Below, piece after piece: positions 15,585 through 23,506 of a DNA stretch of 33,826 bases. The stretch's first letter is position 1. Each line of letters starts with the position of its first letter. Source of the stretch: Rhodospirillaceae bacterium. GTDB taxonomy: Bacteria > Pseudomonadota > Alphaproteobacteria > CACIAM-22H2. The notes under the pieces are model-generated. The model saw only the letters and a program-made list of their open reading frames with translations, was not told the DNA's origin and did no database searches. The stretch is taken from NCBI GenBank assembly GCA_027490975.1, contig JAIXXA010000175.1:1-33826 (forward strand), given 5' to 3'. The position numbers were made by a program, and so were the translations under genes.

Positions 15585-17375
15585 ATGCATGCCTATCGTT
15601 CGCATACCTGCGGCCAACTGCGTCTGGGCGATGTCGGGAAGACAGTCCGCCTGTCGGGCTGGGTCCACCGCAAGCGCGACCATGGCAATCTGCTGTTCGT
15701 CGATCTACGCGACCATTACGGCATCACGCAATGCGTGCTCGACACCTCAAGCCCGCTTTTTGCCGGCGTGGAAGCCTATCGCCCCGAAAGCGTGGTGACC
15801 GTCACGGGCCGCGTGGTCGCCCGCGAGGCCGGGACCGTCAATTCCAAGCTCGCGACCGGCGATATCGAGGTGCGCATCGACGAGGCCAAGCTGCAGTCGG
15901 CATCCGAAATCCTGCCGTTCCAGGTCGCGCAGGAAGAGGACTATCCCGAGGAAATGCGGCTCAAATACCGCTTTCTCGATCTGCGGACCGAGCGCCTGCA
16001 TGCCAACATCATGCTGCGCTCGAACGTGATCGCTTCGATCCGTCGGCGCATGATCGAGCAGGGTTTCACCGAGTTCCAAACCCCGATTCTGACGTCTTCG
16101 AGCCCCGAGGGTGCACGCGACTATCTGGTGCCCTCGCGCCTGCATCCGGGCAAGTTCTACGCGCTGCCGCAGGCCCCGCAGCAATTCAAGCAGCTGCTCA
16201 TGGTTTCGGGCTTCGACCGCTATTTCCAGATAGCGCCTTGTTTCCGCGACGAAGACGCGCGCGCCGATCGCAGCCCCGGCGAGTTCTACCAGCTCGATTT
16301 CGAGATGAGCTTCGTGACCCAGGAAGACGTGTTCGACGCGATCGAGCCCGTGCTGGCGGGCGTGTTTCGCGAATTCGCCAAGGGCCGCAAGGTCGACGAC
16401 GAACGCTTCCCGCGCATCCCCTATGACACGGCGATGCTCAAATACGGCTCCGACAAGCCGGATTTGCGCAACCCGCTGGTGATCGCGGACGTTGGCGAGG
16501 TTTTTGCGGGCTCGGACTTCAAAGTGTTTGCAGGGATCGTGGCAGGCGGGGGCATCGTGCGCGCCATCCCGGCGCCCAAGACCGCCGACCGGCCGCGCAG
16601 TTTCTTCGACAAGATGAATTCGTGGGCGCAAAGCGAAGGGGCCCCCGGCCTCGGGTACATCGTGTTTGAGGGCGACCAGGCCAAGGGGCCGATCGCGAAG
16701 TTCCTCGATGCGGGCCGCCTTGCCAAGCTGCAGGAATTGGCGGGCGTGGGGGCAGGGGATGCCGTCTTCTTTGTCGCCGACAAAAAGCCGCTGGCAGCCG
16801 CCAAGCTTGCGGGTGCGGCCCGCCGCAAACTCGGCGAGGAACTCGAGCTTATCGAGCCCAATGCGTTCCGCTTCTGCTGGATCGTCGATTTCCCGATGTA
16901 CGAGCGCGACGAGGACACGGGCAAGATCGATTTCAGCCACAACCCTTTCTCGATGCCGCAAGGCGGGCTCGAAGCATTGAACAGAATGGACCCGCTTGCG
17001 ATCAAAGCGTTCCAGTACGACATCGTGTGCAACGGCGTCGAATTGTCGTCGGGTGCCATCCGCAACCATTTGCCGGAAATCATGTATCGCGCGTTCGAGA
17101 TCGCGGGCTACACGCCGCAAGACGTCGAAACGCGCTTCGGCGGCATGCTCAACGCGTTCAAGTTCGGCGCCCCGCCGCATGGCGGTTCGGCCCCCGGCAT
17201 CGACCGCATCGTGATGCTGCTGGCCGACGAACCCAACATCCGCGAAGTTGTGGCTTTTCCGATGACGCAAGGGGCGGTCGATCTCTTGATGCAAGCCCCC
17301 AACACAGTCGATGCTGCGCGCTACAAAGAGCTTCACATCAAGCCAGACCTGCCGCCCGTCAAAAAGAAAGATTGA
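15585..17375 (+). CDS. aspS: Aspartyl-tRNA synthetase
   Basis: 596 residues from the ATG at 15585, with GAAGGAA about 12 bases upstream. Bacterial-type AspRS: OB-fold anticodon domain ([20 protein letters not shown]), class II motif 2 ([20 protein letters not shown]), a GAD insertion ([20 protein letters not shown]), and motif 3 ([20 protein letters not shown]). His33 in RKRDHGN matches the residue found in non-discriminating AspRS of Pseudomonas aeruginosa; E. coli has Leu there. The enzyme may therefore also charge tRNA-Asn, for GatCAB to amidate. That inference rests on one position. Confidence 0.97.
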   Translation: MHAYRSHTCGQLRLGDVGKTVRLSGWVHRKRDHGNLLFVDLRDHYGITQCVLDTSSPLFAGVEAYRPESVVTVTGRVVAREAGTVNSKLATGDIEVRIDEAKLQSASEILPFQVAQEEDYPEEMRLKYRFLDLRTERLHANIMLRSNVIASIRRRMIEQGFTEFQTPILTSSSPEGARDYLVPSRLHPGKFYALPQAPQQFKQLLMVSGFDRYFQIAPCFRDEDARADRSPGEFYQLDFEMSFVTQEDVFDAIEPVLAGVFREFAKGRKVDDERFPRIPYDTAMLKYGSDKPDLRNPLVIADVGEVFAGSDFKVFAGIVAGGGIVRAIPAPKTADRPRSFFDKMNSWAQSEGAPGLGYIVFEGDQAKGPIAKFLDAGRLAKLQELAGVGAGDAVFFVADKKPLAAAKLAGAARRKLGEELELIEPNAFRFCWIVDFPMYERDEDTGKIDFSHNPFSMPQGGLEALNRMDPLAIKAFQYDIVCNGVELSSGAIRNHLPEIMYRAFEIAGYTPQDVETRFGGMLNAFKFGAPPHGGSAPGIDRIVMLLADEPNIREVVAFPMTQGAVDLLMQAPNTVDAARYKELHIKPDLPPVKKKD

Positions 17376-17443
17376 ACCGCCCTCGCCAGCCAGCCGTGAA
17401 AACGCCATATTGTTTGGCAAATCTGCGGCTGATCGGAGTTGCG

Positions 17444-18235
17444 ATGAAACGCGTTTTCTTGTTGGCTCTGGCCCTGTTGGCGCCGCTTCCAACGGCCCTT
17501 CCGGCGGCAGCCCAGACGATCACCCCGCACCGGGCGGCCTATTCGTTGAGCCTTGGTGCCGTGCGCGGCGACGTTGTCGGCATCGAGGGCGTGCTCGCCA
17601 TGGATTGGGCGGAAGTCTGCGAAGGCTGGACGATCGCCCAGCGCCTGCGCTTCCGCATGTCCGAAAGCGACGGAAATTCGGTCGATACCGAAATCGTGTT
17701 TTCGAGCTTCGAAACGCATGACGGCAAGGGCTATCGTTTTTCGCTGCGAACCACGCGCGACGGCGAACTGGTCGAAGAGCTACGCGGGCGCGCCTCCCTC
17801 GATCCCGACAAGGGCGGCTCGGCCGAGTTTGCCGTGCCTGAGACGACGATGGAGTTGCCGCCAGGCACGCTGTTCCCGACGGCGCATGCGCTACTGCTGC
17901 TGAACCTAGCGGCGGGCGGCGAAAAGCAGGTTGCGCGCGCCGTGTTCGACGGTGCAACGCTCGACGGTGCGCTCGACGTGTCGGCCCTGATCGGCAATCT
18001 GCTGCCGCCGCAGGACAGCGCGGCGAACATCGCACCTGCCCTGGGGAGCCGCCCGAGCTGGCGTGTGCGCATGGCCTATTTCAACACCGACGACCAGTCC
18101 GGCACGCCGACCTATGAGACCTCGATGCGCATGCTCGACAACGGCGTTGCCGCCGACTACTCGTTCGAATATCCCGAGTTCACGATGAAGGCCAAGCTCG
18201 AGCGGCTCGAGGCCCTGCCGCGGCCGCGCTGCTAG
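17444..18235 (+). CDS. eipB: EipB family (DUF1849) periplasmic envelope-integrity protein
   Basis: 263 residues from the ATG at 17444, with CGGAG 7 bases upstream. A Sec signal peptide (MKRVFLLALALLAPLPTALP, cleavage near AAA-Q at 23/24) leads into the DUF1849 domain: ITPHRAAYSLSL, GVLAMDWAEVCEGW, QRLRFRMSESDG, FSSFETHDGKGYRF, LPPGTLFPTAH, YETSMRMLDNG. Brucella EipB is a periplasmic beta-spiral protein with a conserved disulfide; here Cys59 and the final residue, Cys263, are well placed for the same bond. It follows aspS by 68 bases on the same strand and converges on the ROK kinase gene, sharing the CTAG stop. Confidence 0.88.
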   Translation: MKRVFLLALALLAPLPTALPAAAQTITPHRAAYSLSLGAVRGDVVGIEGVLAMDWAEVCEGWTIAQRLRFRMSESDGNSVDTEIVFSSFETHDGKGYRFSLRTTRDGELVEELRGRASLDPDKGGSAEFAVPETTMELPPGTLFPTAHALLLLNLAAGGEKQVARAVFDGATLDGALDVSALIGNLLPPQDSAANIAPALGSRPSWRVRMAYFNTDDQSGTPTYETSMRMLDNGVAADYSFEYPEFTMKAKLERLEALPRPRC

Positions 18236-19149
18236 GCGCGTTCGGCCGGATTGAGCCAGGCCGCACCGCGCACGCCGCTCGAATCGCCGTGCAGGTTTTT
18301 CACAAGCCGCGTGGCGACGTGATCCGAGAAAATGTAGCGCTGCCAGATCCGCGGCACCTGTTCGTAGAGTTCCGCAACGTTCGAGAGCCCGCCGCCGAGC
18401 ACGATTACCTCGGGGTCGAACAGGTTGATAACCGTGCCGAGCCCGCGTGCCAGCCGGTCGATATAGCGCGCCAGCGTGGCCTTGGCGTCGGCATTGCCCT
18501 CAGCTGCCGCGGCAACGATGGCTTCGGCACTCGCCGCGGCGCCGCCATGGCGGACATGGTCTGCGGCGAGGCCGGGGCCTGACAGGTAGGTCTCGATGCA
18601 GCCGCGGCGGCCACAATAGCATTGCGGCCCCGGGCGCTCGTCGAGCCCGTTGTGGATCTGGGGATCTGGCAGCGGATTGTGCCCCCATTCGCCCGCAATC
18701 GCATTGATCCCCTGGATCGGCCGGCCGCCATAGACGAGGCCGCCGCCCACGCCGGTACCCAGAATCACCCCGAAAGCGCTGCGGGCTCCTGCGGCAGCGC
18801 CGTCCGAGGCTTCCGACAGCACAAAACAATCGGCATCGTTGGATATTCGGACCGGGCGTCGCAGCCGATCAGCCAGATCGCGGTCGAGCGGATGGCCGAT
18901 CAGCCAGGTCGAATTTGCATTCTTGATAAGACCGGTCGCCGGCGAGATCGTGCCGGGAATCCCGACCCCGACGGGCGGGCGAACGCCGAGATCGGCGTCG
19001 GCTGCCTCGACCAAGCTTGCGATCGCATCGACGGTCGCGCAATAGTCGCCTTTGGGGCTTGCGGTTCGGCGACGCAGGCGAATGCTGCCGTCGCCCGCCA
19101 GCGCTGCAATTTCGATTTTTGTTCCGCCAAGATCGATTCCGTACCGCAT
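18232..19149 (-). CDS. ROK-family sugar kinase
   Basis: 305 residues from the ATG at 19149. N-terminal phosphate-binding motif [16 protein letters not shown]; central [12 protein letters not shown] and [12 protein letters not shown]; acceptor region [17 protein letters not shown] motif [17 protein letters not shown]; and the ROK zinc signature, His in GEWGHNPLP followed by [15 protein letters not shown]. The kinase phosphorylates a hexose, as in fructokinase, glucokinase or N-acetylglucosamine kinase; the specificity is not readable here. No DNA-binding N-terminus is present, so it is an enzyme rather than a ROK repressor. Divergent from divK. Stop shared with eipB at 18232-18235. Confidence 0.92.
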   Translation of the reverse strand: MRYGIDLGGTKIEIAALAGDGSIRLRRRTASPKGDYCATVDAIASLVEAADADLGVRPPVGVGIPGTISPATGLIKNANSTWLIGHPLDRDLADRLRRPVRISNDADCFVLSEASDGAAAGARSAFGVILGTGVGGGLVYGGRPIQGINAIAGEWGHNPLPDPQIHNGLDERPGPQCYCGRRGCIETYLSGPGLAADHVRHGGAAASAEAIVAAAAEGNADAKATLARYIDRLARGLGTVINLFDPEVIVLGGGLSNVAELYEQVPRIWQRYIFSDHVATRLVKNLHGDSSGVRGAAWLNPAERA

Positions 19150-19261
19150 TGTCCGAAGTTCTTCGCATGTTTCGCCGCTGATTTGCAGACTAGTATGCGT
19201 CGCTTCCTGCGTGCTACATAAGAATACCGAATTGGTGAGCGGATCATACGCGGGCGATGCG

Positions 19262-19627
19262 ATGGCAAAAACAGTTCTGATCGTCGAAGACAACGAACTG
19301 AACATCAAGCTGTTCAACGATCTGCTCGAGGCGCATGGCTATGCGACCTTGCAGACGAAGGACGGGATCGAGGCGATGAAGATGGCGCGCCTGCATCGTC
19401 CCGATTTGATCTTGATGGACATTCAGCTTCCTGAAGTTTCGGGCCTTGAAGTCACAAAATGGCTCAAGGAAGACCCGGATCTGCGCGCGATTCCGGTCGT
19501 TGCGGTCACGGCTTTTGCGATGAAGGGCGACGAAGACAAGATCCGCCAGGGCGGCTGCGAGGCCTATATCGCAAAGCCCATTTCGGTCGCCAAATTTCTC
19601 GAGACCGTTCAGCGGTTCCTGGCCTAG
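19262..19627 (+). CDS. divK: Single-domain response regulator DivK
   Basis: The 121-residue receiver-only protein has the acidic pocket [12 protein letters not shown], phospho-acceptor Asp53 in [13 protein letters not shown], conserved Thr/Ala in [15 protein letters not shown], and Lys in [13 protein letters not shown]. In Caulobacter, DivK passes cell-fate signals from PleC and DivJ to DivL/CckA and so sets CtrA activity. Size, sequence and the adjacent pleD identify it. pleD begins 34 bases after its stop; the gap contains the palindrome CCCTTAAGGG (19641-19650). I found no CtrA box (TTAA-N7-TTAA) in the 112-base divergent region upstream. Confidence 0.96.
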   Translation: MAKTVLIVEDNELNIKLFNDLLEAHGYATLQTKDGIEAMKMARLHRPDLILMDIQLPEVSGLEVTKWLKEDPDLRAIPVVAVTAFAMKGDEDKIRQGGCEAYIAKPISVAKFLETVQRFLA

Positions 19628-19661
19628 CGTGCCGCAGGGGCCCTTAAGGGAACGCTGACCG

Positions 19662-21041
19662 ATGTCCGCTCGCGTGTTGGTCGTCGACGATCTACTGCCC
19701 AATGTGAAGCTTCTCGAAGCGCGGCTGAGCTCCGAGTATTTCCACGTGACGACGGCGTTTTCGGGACGCGATGCGCTCGAAAAAGCCTTCGAGAATCCGC
19801 CCGACATCGTGTTGCTCGACGTGATGATGCCCCAGATGGACGGCTTCGAAGTCTGCCGGCGGCTCAAGGCCGATCCGCGCACCTGCCACGTGCCGGTGGT
19901 GATGGTGACGGCCCTTTCGGCAAGCGAAGACCGCGTGCGCGGCCTCGAGGCAGGGGCCGACGATTTCCTGACCAAGCCCGTGCGCGACATAGCCCTCTAT
20001 TCGCGAATCCGCTCGCTCGTTCGCCTCAAGATGCTGGCCGACGAATGGCGCTTGCGCAACGTCACGAGCGAGCGTTTCGGCATCGGCGACGAGGCGCAGA
20101 CGATTCAGCAGGAAATTCCGACCCATGGAGCAAGCTTGCTCGTGGTCGACGAAATGCCGACCTTGCAGCGCCTGCTCACGCAGCACATGAAGGACGAGGC
20201 GGTGTCGCTTGTCGTCGCGAACGACCAAGCGAGTGCCGTTGCGGCGGTGCGCGACAGGGATTTCGACGCGATCCTCGTCAACACCCTGATGCGCAAATCC
20301 GACGCGCTGCGGCTGTGCGCCGATCTGCGCTCGGGCGAGCGCACGCGCCAGACGCCGCTTATGGCCGTGCTCGACGACGGCGACGACGCGCGGCTCACGC
20401 GCGCAATCGACATCGGCGTGACCGACTATCTGATGACGCCGGTCGAGCCCAACGAGCTCATCGCGCGCGTGCGCACGCAGATCCGCCGCCGCCGCTACAT
20501 GGACGCGCTGCGCCACAACTACGAACGCAACATGGCGCTCGCGCTGACCGATTCGCTAACCGGCCTCTACAATCGCCGCTACATGGAAGCGCATCTGGCC
20601 AACCTGTCGCGCCGCACGATCCAGTCGGAACGCTCGCTTGCCTTGCTGATGGTCGATATCGATCATTTCAAGGCCGTAAACGACACGCACGGCCACCCGA
20701 TCGGCGACCGGGTGCTGCGGGCCGTTGCCGAGCGGCTGCAGAACAACGTGCGCCCGTTCGACACGGTCGCGCGTTGGGGCGGCGAGGAATTCATGGTCGT
20801 GATGCCGGAATCCGACATCAAGGTCGGCTGCATGGTGGGCGAACGCCTGCGCGGCAAGGTCGCACAGACGCCCGTCAAGGTGCAGACACCGGAAGGTGCG
20901 ATATCGGTCACGATCAGCATCGGTGTGGCGGCGACGCCGCTCGATGGGTTCGATCCGGCACGCCTGATCGAGCGGGCGGACGAGGCGCTTTATCGCGCCA
21001 AGCAGCAGGGGCGCGACCGGGTCGTATCGACCGACGACTGA
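19662..21041 (+). CDS. pleD: PleD diguanylate cyclase response regulator
   Basis: 459 residues in the order REC-REC-GGDEF. The first receiver has Asp53 in IVLLDVMMPQMDG and Lys in FLTKPVRD. The second is degenerate: the acceptor position is Asn in AILVNTLMRKS and the conserved Lys is Thr in YLMTPVEPN, as expected for the dimerisation adaptor. The cyclase domain has DSLTGLYNRRYME, an active GGEEF at 373-377, and an intact inhibitory site RPFD at 364-367, five residues upstream. It makes c-di-GMP when phosphorylated and is product-inhibited. Paired with divK as in Caulobacter and its relatives. Confidence 0.97.
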   Translation: MSARVLVVDDLLPNVKLLEARLSSEYFHVTTAFSGRDALEKAFENPPDIVLLDVMMPQMDGFEVCRRLKADPRTCHVPVVMVTALSASEDRVRGLEAGADDFLTKPVRDIALYSRIRSLVRLKMLADEWRLRNVTSERFGIGDEAQTIQQEIPTHGASLLVVDEMPTLQRLLTQHMKDEAVSLVVANDQASAVAAVRDRDFDAILVNTLMRKSDALRLCADLRSGERTRQTPLMAVLDDGDDARLTRAIDIGVTDYLMTPVEPNELIARVRTQIRRRRYMDALRHNYERNMALALTDSLTGLYNRRYMEAHLANLSRRTIQSERSLALLMVDIDHFKAVNDTHGHPIGDRVLRAVAERLQNNVRPFDTVARWGGEEFMVVMPESDIKVGCMVGERLRGKVAQTPVKVQTPEGAISVTISIGVAATPLDGFDPARLIERADEALYRAKQQGRDRVVSTDD

Positions 21042-21071
21042 GACCGTTCGGCCCGGAGGAAACCGGCCATG

Positions 21072-21107
21072 AAAAAACCGGGCTCGCCGACACGCGGCTG
21101 CCCGGTT
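21072..21107 (-). terminator. Rho-independent terminator of rpmG
   Basis: Read on the minus strand, AACCGGGC ... GCCCGGTT form an 8-base stem (21076-21083 with 21100-21107), extended by GCCG/CGGC (21086-21089 with 21095-21098) around a 5-base loop, then six T (21077-21072). It starts 28 bases after the rpmG stop. The plus strand has no T-tract after the hairpin, so it serves rpmG rather than pleD. Confidence 0.85.
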
Positions 21108-21134
21108 CGATCCTTCGAAACGGAAGGCTGACGG

Positions 21135-21302
21135 CTACTTGATCTTGCCTTCTTTGAACACGACGTGCTTGCGCGCGACGGGGTCGTACTTCTTGAGCTC
21201 AAGCTTTTCCGTCGTTTTGCGCGGATTCTTCTTGGTCACGTAGAAGAAGCCCGTGTCGGCGGTGCTGTTGAGCTTGATCAGCATTGGTTTGGACTTGGCC
21301 AT
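21135..21302 (-). CDS. rpmG: 50S ribosomal protein L33
   Basis: A 55-residue protein, [20 protein letters not shown] then [20 protein letters not shown] and [15 protein letters not shown]. This is the cysteine-free (zinc-independent) form of L33, a component of the large ribosomal subunit. GAGG lies just upstream of the ATG. It has its own promoter (21342-21369) and terminator (21072-21107), so it can be expressed apart from the S41 peptidase gene upstream. Its place beside pleD is common in alphaproteobacteria. Confidence 0.97.
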   Translation of the reverse strand: MAKSKPMLIKLNSTADTGFFYVTKKNPRKTTEKLELKKYDPVARKHVVFKEGKIK

Positions 21303-21341
21303 TGGGCCCTCGAAATCTGGGGAAAACGCAAACGGGCCGCG

Positions 21342-21369
21342 ACAATAGCGCCCAAAGCTGGCTTGTCAA
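21342..21369 (-). promoter_or_regulatory. rpmG promoter
   Basis: On the minus strand, TTGACA (21369-21364), 16 bases, then TATTGT (21347-21342): a perfect -35 and a four-of-six -10. Transcription would start near 21335, giving a leader of about 33 bases with GAGG before the ATG. Confidence 0.7.
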
Positions 21370-21396
21370 GGGCGGCCCATTCTCGGCGGGTCGGGT

Positions 21397-22983
21397 CTAG
21401 CGCGCCTGGGCGGTCTGCTGGACCGATTGGAGAACGCGTGCAAACACCGCCGAATCGCGCAGCAATGCTTCGGCAATCTCGAGATCGCCATCCCTGTTGA
21501 CGCTGTCGGGCGGGCAGATTTCGCGCAAACGCTTGAGAAGGCCCGAATCGGCGTGGTCGGCGGCGCGCCAGCGCGCCATGGTCCGCGCATCGGTGATCTG
21601 GCCGCGGCGCACGGCAGCAAGCGCATCGGCCACGCTGTCGGCCCGGCCCGAGGTGCAGAAGGCCGGCATCACGCCGAGATCGGCGAGCGGATAGCCCGAG
21701 GGAGCATGGAAACGCGCCCAGGTGATCACGAGTTCGCCGTCGTTGGGCATCTCGACCAGCGTCTGCACCGAACCTTTGCCGAAGCTCGTGGTGCCGACGA
21801 CGATGGCGCGGCCATTGTCCTGCAGGGCGGCCGCGACAATTTCGGAGGCCGAGGCCGACTGGCCGTTGATCAGCACGACCAACGGCAGGTCTTCGCCGAT
21901 GTCGCCCGAAGATGCCGCTTTGCTCTGCAGGCTGTCGCGATGGCGGCCGCGCGTCGAAACGATAGTGCCGCGGGCCAGGAACAGGTCGGAGACGTATATC
22001 GCTTGGTCGAGCAGGCCGCCGAGATTGCCGCGCAGATCGATCACCGCACCGCGCATCGACGGTCCGATTTCGGCTTTGGCTTGGCGCACGGCATCGGCCA
22101 GCGTGTCGGCGGTGCGTTGGTTGAAGCCCGAGATGCGCAGATAGGCGATGTCGCCGTCGCGGCGATAGGTGACGGTCGTGGGCACGATGTGGCTGCGGTA
22201 CAGCCGTACGTCCATGCGCTGGTCGGTCGGCGGACGGCGCACTTCCATGCGCACTTCCGTGCCGATGGGCCCGCGCAGGCGCGCGATGACGTCGCGCTCG
22301 CCCACGCCCAAGATCGAACGACCATCGACCGACAGGATGCGGTCGCCAACGCGCAAGCCCGCACGGCCGGCGGGCGAACCGACGATCACGTTGTCGATGC
22401 GCGTTTCGCCGTTCTCGAATCCGACCGTTACGCCGATACCGCCGAACCCGTTGCGCGACGCGCGCGATTCGCGCGCACGGTCGGGATCGTCGTAGCGCGT
22501 GTAGGTATCGAGCCGCGACAAAGCGCCCTCGAGAACCGTCCGATAGAGACGGTCATTGGCGGTTTCGCGCAAAGTCGGCGAAAAGCCGCGCGCGGTTTCG
22601 ATCGCCTGTGCCGTGAGGCTTGCCCAACGCTGCGTGTCTTCGCGCCGCGGCGCTTCGAAGCTCGCGACCGGCGCTTCGCCGTCGAGAACAAGCAGGCGCT
22701 GGGCTTCCTGGCGGATGCCCACGCGCGTGTCGAGCTTGGAAAGATTGGCTAGGCCCGACGTTGCCAGGGTCGGCGCGTCGAGCGAGCTGATGTAGCGTGC
22801 GATCAGCTCGTCGTAGGCGCGTTCGTAGAAATAGGCCGGTGCCGGCGCATGGCGCGCTTCGCGCGGTGCGATCGGCCGTGTGGTTTCGCGCGGGCCTGCA
22901 CACGCGGTCGCGAACAGCGCGAGTGCGCCGATCAGGGCGGCGATGCGCGACGTCTGCCGGTAAGAAAGGCCCGTAAACTTCAC
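21397..22983 (-). CDS. S41-family (CtpA/Prc-type) peptidase lipoprotein
   Basis: 528 residues from the GTG at 22983, which overlaps the DUF983 stop as GTGA. Signal IAALIGALALFATAC with Cys28 suggests lipid anchoring. A helical N-terminal region (about 50-175) precedes a PDZ domain (about 179-250: FGGIGVTVGFENGETRIDNV; SPAGRAGLRVGDRILSVDG). The S41 catalytic domain has RGAVIDLRGNLGGLLDQAI, Ser378 in NGQSASASEIVAAAL and Lys403 in TTSFGKGSVQTLV, the Ser-Lys dyad spaced 25 apart as in E. coli Prc. It probably trims or degrades envelope proteins; the substrate is unknown. It differs from ordinary CtpA in its lipoprotein signal and long N-terminal region. Confidence 0.88.
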   Translation of the reverse strand: MKFTGLSYRQTSRIAALIGALALFATACAGPRETTRPIAPREARHAPAPAYFYERAYDELIARYISSLDAPTLATSGLANLSKLDTRVGIRQEAQRLLVLDGEAPVASFEAPRREDTQRWASLTAQAIETARGFSPTLRETANDRLYRTVLEGALSRLDTYTRYDDPDRARESRASRNGFGGIGVTVGFENGETRIDNVIVGSPAGRAGLRVGDRILSVDGRSILGVGERDVIARLRGPIGTEVRMEVRRPPTDQRMDVRLYRSHIVPTTVTYRRDGDIAYLRISGFNQRTADTLADAVRQAKAEIGPSMRGAVIDLRGNLGGLLDQAIYVSDLFLARGTIVSTRGRHRDSLQSKAASSGDIGEDLPLVVLINGQSASASEIVAAALQDNGRAIVVGTTSFGKGSVQTLVEMPNDGELVITWARFHAPSGYPLADLGVMPAFCTSGRADSVADALAAVRRGQITDARTMARWRAADHADSGLLKRLREICPPDSVNRDGDLEIAEALLRDSAVFARVLQSVQQTAQAR

Positions 22984-23378
22984 GACGATGCTTTCGTTTC
23001 GGAATCGGTTGCCCACATCACGCCCAGCACCGCGCCTTTGATCGGCCGTAGCAGCACTAGCGAAAGCACGATCGTTGCGGGCAGCCACAAGGCCATATGG
23101 ATCCACAATGCCGGCGCTTGGCTCTTTTCGAGTAGGAGCATCAGCGGCACGATGATGTGGCCGACCGCGAAGATCGTGAAATAGGGCGGAGCGTCGTCGG
23201 CGCGATAGGCGCCGAGCTCGTGCCCGCACGAAGCGCAGCGTGTCACGACCCGCAGATAGCCGGCAAAGGCCGGTGCTGCACCGCAATTGGGGCAGTCGCC
23301 GACCGCACCGCGCCGCATTCCCAAGAGCCACGACCGCGGTGGCGGCTGTGTCGTTTCGTGTGGCTGTTCGATCAGCAT
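22980..23378 (-). CDS. DUF983 family membrane protein
   Basis: 132 residues from the ATG at 23378. The N-terminal half has RRGAVGDCPNCGAAPAFAGY and TRCASCGHELGAY: Cys29, Cys32, Cys48 and Cys51 form a zinc-ribbon-like set. APPYFTIFAVGHIIVPLMLL and two further hydrophobic stretches to residue 115 are membrane helices. Function unknown; alphaproteobacterial members sit next to rnr, as here. It is coupled to the S41 peptidase gene by a 4-base overlap. A TATAGT hexamer lies about 30 bases before its start but lacks a good -35. Confidence 0.9.
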   Translation of the reverse strand: MLIEQPHETTQPPPRSWLLGMRRGAVGDCPNCGAAPAFAGYLRVVTRCASCGHELGAYRADDAPPYFTIFAVGHIIVPLMLLLEKSQAPALWIHMALWLPATIVLSLVLLRPIKGAVLGVMWATDSETKASS

Positions 23379-23449
23379 GTTCTGGCGGTTCTCCAGCGGT
23401 CGATACTATACGCCTCTATGTCGGAAGGTAGTGTTGGAACCGCTGCGAC

Positions 23450-23475
23450 AAAAAACCAATGCGGGCTGCGGCATT
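23450..23475 (-). terminator. Weak terminator candidate after rnr
   Basis: On the minus strand AATGC-8 bases-GCATT (23475-23458) is followed by GG and six T (23455-23450), about 32 bases after the rnr stop. The stem is only 5 base pairs, so the call rests mainly on the T-tract and position. Confidence 0.35.
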
Positions 23476-23506
23476 CTTGCAACATCTCGCGGTTCGCGCC
23501 GCAGGC

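Noticed and set aside
15747-17492. 581-residue minus-strand frame
   Set aside because: Antisense to aspS.
19150-19261. CtrA-box search in the divK upstream region
   Set aside because: No TTAA-N7-TTAA is present, so CtrA control of divK cannot be claimed from sequence.
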